DNA of 64,000 nt from Peredibacter starrii (GTDB lineage Bacteria; Bdellovibrionota; Bacteriovoracia; Bacteriovoracales; Bacteriovoracaceae): positions 2,604,001 through 2,668,000 of the forward strand of contig NZ_CP139487.1 of NCBI RefSeq assembly GCF_034259205.1. The letters are read 5' to 3'. A model generated the notes under the pieces. The model did no database searches, was not told where the DNA came from, and saw only the letters and a list, made by a program, of their open reading frames with translations. Made by a program: the position numbers and the translations under genes. Shown here piece after piece: positions 43,266 to 51,400 of this stretch; positions within the stretch are counted from its first letter, which is position 1, and each line of letters starts with the position of its first letter.

Positions 43266-45679
43266 GTTTACCACACGACTATGCTCATACCCATGTATGC
43301 GGAGAAAGTGAATTCGTAGATGATCGTCCGATCATGAAAAATGAACTTTTCGTCGATGTCTTCTTTTCAACTCGCGCTCACGCTCTTATTAAGCGCGTGG
43401 ACTTCACAGAAGTCTTAAAACAGCCTGGAGTTGTGGCAGTTTTCACGGGCCACGATTTCGCTCATAATCTTTGGGGCACAATCTTTAAGGACCAACCGAT
43501 TCTTGCCACTGATAAGGTTCAGTACGCTGGTGAAGGTATTGCTTTAATTGTTGCGACGTCACTCGAGGCCGCGCAAAGAGCAAAACATAAAACCATTATT
43601 GAATATACCGATCTCGCCGCTGTGATGAGTATTGGTGAGGCCCGCAAGTTGGAGTCTTTTATCATCCCTGCCCGCACGATTGAGCGAGGTAATGTTGATG
43701 AAGAGATGAAGAAGGCCCCTCATACGCTAGAAGGCGATATCGTGATTCAAGGTCATGATCACTTTTATCTCGAGAGTCAGGTATCGATTGCTTATCCATT
43801 AGAAGATGGTCAAATTGAAATTCATTCCTCTTCTCAACATCCGACTGAAACTCAGCACGTAGTGGCCCATGCTCTGGGACTTCCCGATAACGATGTGGTC
43901 TGCCAGGTGAAACGTATGGGTGGAGGCTTTGGAGGCAAGGAATCCCAGGCCGCGCCTTTTGCTGCCATGGCCGCTCTTTGTGCCGTGAAACTAAAACGAC
44001 CTGTGCGCATTTGCCTTACTAAAGATGACGATATGATCATGACGGGGAAACGAAACCCGTTTGAGAATGAATACAAAGTGGGCTTTGATGACCAAGGCAG
44101 AATCCTTGCCATGGATGTTAAGCTCTTCTCTGATGCCGGCGCTTATGCGGATCTCTCGACTTCCATCATGGAGCGAGCGATGCTTCACTCGGACAACTCT
44201 TATTTTATTCCTCACATGCGGGTGGTGGGACAGGTTTGCAAGACCAATCATCACTCACATACTGCTTTTCGCGGTTTCGGTGGGCCCAAGGGAGTGGCAA
44301 CTGCCGAGAAAATTATTGAAGCGATTGCGCACTATCTTAAAAAAGATCCCATTGATGTTCGTAAGATCAACTTGTACTCAGATGTTGATGGTCGAAATAC
44401 CACTCACTATGGGCAATTGGTCGAGAACAACGTGCTTGATCGCCTCGTTAACGAGCTAGAAAAAAGATCTGACTACAGAAATCGCCGTAAAGAGATCACA
44501 AAGTTTAATAAAGAGAACAAAGATTTTGTCCGCGGAATGTCTCTTACTACTGTGAAGTTTGGGATTTCATTTACCACAAGATTTTTAAACCAAGGTAATG
44601 CTCTCGTCATCATTCATAATGATGGAACCCTTCAAATCGCCACGGGTGCGACTGAAATGGGCCAGGGTGTGAATGCCCGAATTGCTGAGATGGTCACAAC
44701 GGAGTTTGGACTTCCAAGAAATTCTGCCCGTGTGATGCCAACGAGAACTGATAAGAACGCCAATACCTCACCCACTGCTGCTTCTTCGGGAACTGATATT
44801 AACGGTGCGGCAGCACTTCTCGCCGCTCGTAAGATCAAGAAGCGCCTAAGTGAACTTGCTCTGAAGCTTTTAGACATCCCGAAAGACAAGTGGGCCTCAA
44901 AGACCGCCGGTCTTGGAACTCAACCAGAAGTAATGCTTGATACTCCAAACCTGGATGAGAATGATCCAAATGCCGGTGCAGAATGGGAATCAGGGGTCGC
45001 TAAATACTTTGAGATGGAATTTAAAGACGGTTGGGTCTTCCATCCAAAACACCTGGATAAAAAAATTGAATTTAAGTATCTCATCTTAGAGGCCTACTTA
45101 AACCGAGTCTCTCTCAGTGATTATGCTTTCTATAAAATCCCGGGCATCGAATTTAATAAGATGACCGGCCAAGGTGACGCCTTCTTGTATTTCACTCAAG
45201 GGGCCGCTTGCTCAGAAGTAAGTCTTAATCGTGATACCGGTGAAGTTAAAGTCCTGCGAACCGACATTCTGATGGATCTTGGTCGTCCGGTGAATCATGA
45301 TCTTGATGTGGGCCAGGTAACGGGCGCTTTCATTCAAGGTCTGGGTTGGGTCACAACAGAAAACTTGTTCTACAATGATCAGGGTCTGTTACTATCACAC
45401 GCTCCAAGCACTTACAAAATTCCTAACGTTCAAGATACTCCACGCGTGTTTAACGTAGAACTCTTAGAGAATGATGAAAACTACGCAAACGTTCGCGGTA
45501 CCAAAGCAGTGGGTGAACCACCACTTCTTTTGGCCCTTAGTGCCTGGACCGCAGTGACGAATGCTCTCTCGCATCTACCACACTATCAAGTGGACTATCC
45601 GAAGATCAGAATTCCGGCCACGTCGGAAAATGTCCTTCGTGAGATCATGCCTGAGAGATTTAAGGAGTGGGAACGATGA
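43262..45679 (+). CDS. xdhB: Xanthine dehydrogenase large subunit (molybdopterin-binding)
   Basis: An 805-residue molybdoenzyme subunit that hydroxylates hypoxanthine/xanthine to urate. Landmarks: RMGGGFGGKESQ (pterin-contact loop), an AFRGFGGPKG equivalent, MGQGVNARI, and the active-site glutamate in VGEPPLLLALSAW. It is cytosolic and forms the (AB)2 enzyme with XdhA. It overlaps xdhC by four bases (ATGA), so insertion of the sulfurated cofactor by XdhC is probably coordinated with synthesis. Confidence 0.96.
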   Translation: MSLPHDYAHTHVCGESEFVDDRPIMKNELFVDVFFSTRAHALIKRVDFTEVLKQPGVVAVFTGHDFAHNLWGTIFKDQPILATDKVQYAGEGIALIVATSLEAAQRAKHKTIIEYTDLAAVMSIGEARKLESFIIPARTIERGNVDEEMKKAPHTLEGDIVIQGHDHFYLESQVSIAYPLEDGQIEIHSSSQHPTETQHVVAHALGLPDNDVVCQVKRMGGGFGGKESQAAPFAAMAALCAVKLKRPVRICLTKDDDMIMTGKRNPFENEYKVGFDDQGRILAMDVKLFSDAGAYADLSTSIMERAMLHSDNSYFIPHMRVVGQVCKTNHHSHTAFRGFGGPKGVATAEKIIEAIAHYLKKDPIDVRKINLYSDVDGRNTTHYGQLVENNVLDRLVNELEKRSDYRNRRKEITKFNKENKDFVRGMSLTTVKFGISFTTRFLNQGNALVIIHNDGTLQIATGATEMGQGVNARIAEMVTTEFGLPRNSARVMPTRTDKNANTSPTAASSGTDINGAAALLAARKIKKRLSELALKLLDIPKDKWASKTAGLGTQPEVMLDTPNLDENDPNAGAEWESGVAKYFEMEFKDGWVFHPKHLDKKIEFKYLILEAYLNRVSLSDYAFYKIPGIEFNKMTGQGDAFLYFTQGAACSEVSLNRDTGEVKVLRTDILMDLGRPVNHDLDVGQVTGAFIQGLGWVTTENLFYNDQGLLLSHAPSTYKIPNVQDTPRVFNVELLENDENYANVRGTKAVGEPPLLLALSAWTAVTNALSHLPHYQVDYPKIRIPATSENVLREIMPERFKEWER

Positions 45680-46449
45680 CCATTTGGGAAGCTTGCCAGA
45701 AATTAACCAGTGAAGGCACATCATTTGTGATGGTCACTATGACTGGAGTACGCGGCTCTGCCCCTCAAGATATTGGGGCGAAAATGCTAGTGACTAAAGA
45801 CGGATTATTCTATGGCACCGTTGGTGGTGGTAAGGTTGAGATGGCCTCCATCAAGAAATCTCAGGAAATTCTTAAGGGTGAACAATCACCTCCAGAGTCT
45901 GTGGTATGGAATCTTCAAAAAGACATCGGCATGAGTTGCGGCGGAGAAGTTGTGATGCTGTTTGAACACCATCATCAATCGAACTGGCCCATCGTGATCT
46001 TCGGTGCGGGCCATGTGGCGCAAGCGCTTACTCGCATTCTTTCTAAACTTAATTGTTCCGTCACTTGTGTCGACTCTCGTGAAGAATGGGTGGCCAAACT
46101 CGAAGGTGTAAAAGGCATTCATCACCCGACTCCAAAAGAAATGGTGAAAGAGTTTAGTCCTCATTGCTATTTTATGAGTATGACCATGGGACACGCTCAT
46201 GATGTACCTATCCTCCATGAAATCGCCAAACACGCACCTGATTGCCCTTATATTGGAGTGATTGGAAGTGATGTGAAAGGGATTAAGATCAAGAAGGAAC
46301 TGAAAGACCTTGGTGTTTCGGATGAATTTTTGAAGAAGCTTCGTGTTCCAATGGGGCTTCCAATTGGAACTAATCAGCCTTATGAGATTGCGATTAGTAT
46401 TGTGGCGGAATTACTTCAAGTTCGAGATGCAGCTTTGGAGAAAACATAG
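45676..46449 (+). CDS. xdhC: Xanthine dehydrogenase accessory protein XdhC
   Basis: A 257-residue chaperone that binds and helps sulfurate the molybdenum cofactor before insertion into XdhB. An N-terminal XdhC/CoxI domain (RGSAPQDIGAKML, GTVGGGKVE, MSCGGEV) is followed by a Rossmann domain starting FGAGHVAQAL, ending with PMGLPIGTNQPYEIAISI. The ATG at 45676 overlaps the xdhB stop and has GGAG eight bases upstream; a GTG at 45667 is the alternative. Confidence 0.94.
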   Translation: MTIWEACQKLTSEGTSFVMVTMTGVRGSAPQDIGAKMLVTKDGLFYGTVGGGKVEMASIKKSQEILKGEQSPPESVVWNLQKDIGMSCGGEVVMLFEHHHQSNWPIVIFGAGHVAQALTRILSKLNCSVTCVDSREEWVAKLEGVKGIHHPTPKEMVKEFSPHCYFMSMTMGHAHDVPILHEIAKHAPDCPYIGVIGSDVKGIKIKKELKDLGVSDEFLKKLRVPMGLPIGTNQPYEIAISIVAELLQVRDAALEKT

Positions 46450-46488
46450 AAACTATTGCACTGATTCGTTCGGCGCCGGAACTTTAAG

Positions 46489-47370
46489 ATGATTGATCAG
46501 AAAAGAAAAATTGAAATTTTGGGAAACTATGGAGCTCTGCTGTCGGTAATCGAAGTCGGTCTTGGTTCTTTCCTACATTCTTTATACATACCATTTGCGG
46601 GACACTTGCTCTCACTCAATCAAGGCTATTTGCTTTGTCGAGTGGCGATCCTTTCCGAGGACAGAAGTCTTACCTATGGAGTCTCAAACATTGCAGCAGT
46701 GTTAAAATCTCTCTCTCCGGCGGGCAAAAAACTTGGACCGATGCTGAGTCTCTCAATGCAAGGGCTATTGTTTTATCTCGGAACGGTGGTTGGCATTAAT
46801 CCAATTGGTCTTTCACTCGGAATGATCCTTCTGTCATTCTGGGCCTTCGTCCAACCACTAGTGACCTACTATTTATTCTTTGGAAATGAAATCATCAACG
46901 CCGCCGAGTTCTTGTATCAGAAGACCTTTCAATATCACGGCATCAAGGCCGAGAATCTTTTATGGCTCTTCATTGGTGTGATTGTAGTTAAAGTATTTGC
47001 GGGGATTATTCTCGCCATCCTTGCCTGGAGAACCCAAGGAAAGTCTGATTACCAAGACAGTTTTGTGAACTATGCAAAACCAAAAGGTCCTGAGTCAGGC
47101 GATCCTCTGATCCTTGCCCTGAAAGATCTCCTTAAACCAATCTTTCTCATCTCGCTTGTAGGAACAGCGGTTTTTCTCTACTTCTCGCAACATCAAATCG
47201 CCGAGATCATCTGGTATCTCATGCGACCACTCGCGATTGGATTTATGTTCTTCTATTTTTCCAGGACTCTGACATTAGATAAATGGCTTTTGCGTTTAGA
47301 AAATGGACGCTTCCATGCTTTCGGTGAGGGCTGCAAAGTGGCCTTAGAAAAAATCAGGAAAGTTTTTTAA
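46489..47370 (+). CDS. Polytopic membrane protein of unknown function in the xdh operon
   Basis: A 293-residue protein with about six to seven hydrophobic helices. Distinctive conserved-looking stretches are GLGSFLHSLYIPFAGHLLSLNQ, here at residues about 26-47, and SPAGKKLGPMLSLSMQGLLF at about 76-95, with a following LLSFWAFVQPL. The small-residue-rich helices are reminiscent of ECF-type substrate-binding membrane components, but that is only an impression. It follows xdhC by 39 bases on the same strand and is convergent with the P-loop gene (17-base overlap). A transporter for purine or a cofactor precursor is one guess. Confidence 0.6.
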   Translation: MIDQKRKIEILGNYGALLSVIEVGLGSFLHSLYIPFAGHLLSLNQGYLLCRVAILSEDRSLTYGVSNIAAVLKSLSPAGKKLGPMLSLSMQGLLFYLGTVVGINPIGLSLGMILLSFWAFVQPLVTYYLFFGNEIINAAEFLYQKTFQYHGIKAENLLWLFIGVIVVKVFAGIILAILAWRTQGKSDYQDSFVNYAKPKGPESGDPLILALKDLLKPIFLISLVGTAVFLYFSQHQIAEIIWYLMRPLAIGFMFFYFSRTLTLDKWLLRLENGRFHAFGEGCKVALEKIRKVF

Positions 47371-47776
47371 GCAAGGACTGAATGGGCGTTCCACTCTGCC
47401 AGTAGATCACGTCATCCAGAGTTGAGACGATCTCGTCGCGGCGATTGCGCATCTTTTCGTAGTTTTGAATATTGAAGTAGACCTTCTTAAAGTTTCTCCA
47501 GTCACGCTTAATGGAACGAAGGAGACTAAAAAACTCCGGGTGCTCAACCACAATCACTTTGTCCGCCTTAGGCAAAACAACATCTGAGACTTTCGAGATG
47601 TGACCTTCAAAGACCCAATTATCAACCTCTGTCAGCTTTTGAACTTCAAAACGAAGATCGCCGCCGTTCCAGAAGATCTGGTCGGCCTCAATATGATGAA
47701 GTTTAAGTTTGCTCGAAAGCTGAGAAGCAAGCCAGGTCTTACCGGAACCAGGAGCACCGATTAAAACGATATTCAT
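47354..47776 (-). CDS. Small P-loop kinase (adenylate-kinase/topology-modulation-like)
   Basis: A 140-residue P-loop protein: Walker A GAPGSGKTWLA at residues 7-17, then HHIEADQIFW and a C-terminal NRRDEI. It is similar in layout to short nucleotide kinases called DNA topology modulation proteins (FlaR-like). A phosphate acceptor cannot be assigned. Its ATG overlaps the stop of the PAP2 phosphatase gene, so it is the last gene of the five-gene urate operon. Confidence 0.75.
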   Translation of the reverse strand: MNIVLIGAPGSGKTWLASQLSSKLKLHHIEADQIFWNGGDLRFEVQKLTEVDNWVFEGHISKVSDVVLPKADKVIVVEHPEFFSLLRSIKRDWRNFKKVYFNIQNYEKMRNRRDEIVSTLDDVIYWQSGTPIQSLLKKLS

Positions 47777-48429
47777 GGTCTCAGGGCCTCAACATCATTC
47801 ATGAACTTTGGTGACTTCATGAGGGCCTCAAAAATAAGTTTCCCCATGATTTTCCCTGCTACCGTATCAAGCGGATGGTGAGCTCCACCAATCACGCGAC
47901 CAAGAGATACCTCCTCGCCTTTTTTAATAAGCGCTTCAGCTCTCTCAGGATAAAGAATCGCAAATGTACGAGAGGCAACGTAAGCAATTGTGGTGTGACC
48001 ACTTGGATAAGAAAGTGAGCGTGGCATCTTCACACAAGGAACAATGCCTACATTACGGTTGTAAGGACGAATTCTTGCCCATTCATTTTTCTTAATGCGC
48101 GAGAAGACCATCACTTCTTTGAAGAGAATTTCCTGAAGAGCGACTAACTTTTCCGCTTCTTCAGTTGTAAGTGGCCCATAGGGAGCACCAAAAAAAGAAG
48201 TCGCAAAACCTTCGGCCTCAAATTGCGCCTTAGCACAATCGGCCGGAGTACGAACTTGCTGCCAACGAAGAACTTCATTTAAATCAGCAAGATCTTCCGG
48301 AGAACCTTCCAAAGGAGGGGCCGGAACGAGATTTAAATCAACACTCTCAAGTGTTAAATAAGTCAGTTGCTCCTGAGCAAAGGCCGGGAGTAGAAATAAA
48401 AAACTTAGGACAAGAATTAATTGCTTCAT
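47773..48429 (-). CDS. Secreted PAP2-family acid phosphatase (class A-like)
   Basis: A 218-residue protein with signal peptide 1-18. The PAP2 tripartite site is KKNEWARIRPY (K-x6-RP), YPSGHT and GRVIGGAHHPLD, the last ending in the nucleophilic histidine and its aspartate. Class A acid phosphatases of this length hydrolyse phosphomonoesters including nucleotides in the periplasm. It overlaps the large fusion gene by four bases. Within a urate operon, the simplest reading is dephosphorylation of scavenged nucleotides so their purines can enter the pathway. Confidence 0.88.
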   Translation of the reverse strand: MKQLILVLSFLFLLPAFAQEQLTYLTLESVDLNLVPAPPLEGSPEDLADLNEVLRWQQVRTPADCAKAQFEAEGFATSFFGAPYGPLTTEEAEKLVALQEILFKEVMVFSRIKKNEWARIRPYNRNVGIVPCVKMPRSLSYPSGHTTIAYVASRTFAILYPERAEALIKKGEEVSLGRVIGGAHHPLDTVAGKIMGKLIFEALMKSPKFMNDVEALRP

Positions 48430-51400
48430 TTTGAGAATACCTTAATACGGTTCATCCCCCCACAAGGCCATGCCTGGATCTTAATTTGTGAAAAGATTTC
48501 CGGGCGATTTATCTCAAAACCTTGGATATGACCAGCAAACGCCTTAACATTTTGTTTAGGGATGATCGTGACCCATTTTCCCTCTGTCAGACCAAGAAGA
48601 GAGAACTCATAAGGGTTATTATTTACATAGTAGGTATAGTCCGTTTCCACGCGATGAATTTTAGCGGGTTTAGCGAGCTGAATGGTGACTTCTTCGCAAC
48701 CACCGAGCTTACGACTTCTCGCTGATTCAAGGCCATCAAACATATTGATCGGCCCAAATGGAGAAATCACCTGAGAGGCAGGACTATAGTGCTCGTTCGT
48801 GGCCTTAAGCATTTTCGCTCCTAAGGCAACACTGGCATTATTGAACTCATCCCCTTCATGAAGCGAAAGCCAGTTCTTTTTAATCTCCGCGTCCGTCACT
48901 TCGTACTTAATATTAAGTGGCTTTTTGGTCTGGGGAATCTTCTCTTCATACGAGCGCATCTGACCGTCAAAAGTCGCCTTCTCTTTTTCAGGAAGATCCG
49001 TATAAAGACCCAGACGTGTAAAACCTCCGTCCGGATATTGAGAAGCGCGGATTTGAGTCACGACACCAGTTTCTTTTGGAAGTTTAATTCTCACTTCTGA
49101 GTGACCTTCCATTTCCATCTTAGGCACGAGCTCAGTCCATTCTCCATCAACTAATCCTTCGATCTTCACCGCCGGAGCATGATTACCGAAATGATACTTC
49201 GTAGATAGAAGAACGTAGTTAATTTTGGCCGGTTTCTTTAACTCAAATGTTAAGGTATCGACACCCGCTTGATTGTGACGAACAGTTTCCCAACTATCCA
49301 TCACCTTACCTTGTTTGCCGAAAAGTTCCGGATCAAACTTAGGAAGATGATCACTGAAGAGATTGTCCGCGCGAGCAAAAAGTTCATTCGAGACATCCAC
49401 CACCGTTGAACCAACTCCCAAGTTGAAAGGAGCAAGTGGATCCATCGGACCTCTTTCGATAATTGGCTCTGGACGAGTCTTTTCAAAAGCATCGAACACA
49501 AGGTTTTTATAACCCATGTTCACAATCTGCTCTTGAGGGATTTTATCTGCAGTGAAAGTCGATTTAAACTTCGAGAAATCAATTCCCTGAAACTCGAGTA
49601 CTTTCAAAATGTCCTGAGTGGCTTCAGCATTGAAGAGCACACCCTTAAGATCAGCATTGGCCAGTGCCACCACACCTTTGCCACGATCTGGACCAAAGTA
49701 GCAGTGTAAAAATATACAACGGAAGCCATCATTGGCCCCCTGGTGAATCATGAACTTGTTTGGGCCCGCCTCACCAATAAACACACCCAAACCCATCTTA
49801 ACACCCATGAACTTCATGCATCCCTTGTCAGTACCATGAAGCATAAGTCGAGCAGTATCATGAGAAATAGGGCCCGAGCCGTTTAGGTTCCAGTAGGCCT
49901 CTTCCATATGTTCCAGAAATTTTGCCATAGCGGCCGCTGTTCCCATCGAACCAGCAGCAAAGGCCGGGAAAATCTTGCGAGTCCCTTCGATTTCTTCTCC
50001 GTTATCTTTATATCCGTGAGCGTAATCGACATTCGGAAGTGTTTCTTGTTGGAAAGAAAAGTCTTTCATTCCTAATTTATCTAAGAATGGACGAGTCAGA
50101 TCAAAGATCGATTTTTTCTCCAGCGTCTCAATCAGATGCTCAAGAACTAAGAAACCTCCACCTGAGTATTGAAATTTCTCACCGGGAGTATTCACGACGC
50201 GAACTGGTTCATAACCGTATTCAGCGTTTCCTTTTAAGAATTCCGAAATCTTCGGCATCTTCCGATTGGCCGGAACTCCATTCACGTAATGAAGATTTAA
50301 AGCACAGTGACTCATGAGATGAGCAATTGTCACCGTTGGATCGAGATTCAAATCTGGAAGAAAATCTTTCACAGAGGAATTTAGGGCAATGCCTTTCTGC
50401 TTAAAGTATTCAATGGCGAAAACACTTCCTACGGTTTTACTTAAAGAGGCCATCTCAAACCAGGTAGAGGTCTTGGCACTTCCAAACACAATATTCTGAT
50501 GCCCTTGACCTGTCATGATGGTCACTTGAGCATCTTTGATTCCGTGCTTTTTATAAGCATTCTCTAATCGAGAATAAAGATCATTCAGAGGATGCCCCTT
50601 CATACGCTTCTCAGTGATTTCCCAAAGAGCATAGCGAGCATTCTCAATTTCCTTCTCTTCAGGATTATTGATGCGCTCTTTGAGAAGAGCGAGGAGTTCC
50701 TTACCGGACTTGCCTTGGGCACTCACGAGAAACTTCATTCCAAATTTTGCCAGATACTGAGCCCCCAATTCACGCAGTTCCTGACGTATAGATTCATCTT
50801 CTGTCAGGACCTTTGATTGTTCAGAGCTTGCCATCTTATCCAGGGTCTTCTTGTTTTCTCCAATGTCACCGTGAAAGGAAGCGGCCTCTAAAATATCATT
50901 CTTAGTAAATGACTTCACCAGAGCTTCACACATCTTAGCGTCCGCTGTTGCAAGAGCGGCCTTTCCCGAGGCGAACTTCATTGATCCACAAATCTCAAAG
51001 AAGTAATTAAAGCGTTTGATATAAGAACTGATCTTAAACTTCTCCGGATCCATTTCAGTCACAAACTTCCATGGGTCCTGCGCACTTCGTACTGCCGGAA
51101 TGGTGAAAGGCAGGAACAATTGAGTGGCAAATTCCACCGGTTCAGGGTCCGTCATGAGTTTAATCATGAGATTCATCGCCACCGGATACCACTTCTCGGT
51201 TCGCTCATCCCACTTCACTTGCACGATCTTTTTATCGTTAGATTTATCCTTGCGAATAAAATTTAACTCTTCATGAGCAATCTTCAAAAACTCTTCAAGT
51301 TTAAAGCGCCCATGACGAATCTCATGCCACACTTCCCAGCGCGAGCGCTCTGCAGTCGCCAAATCATCCATGACTCTTACCGGAGTATTAGCAACGAGGG

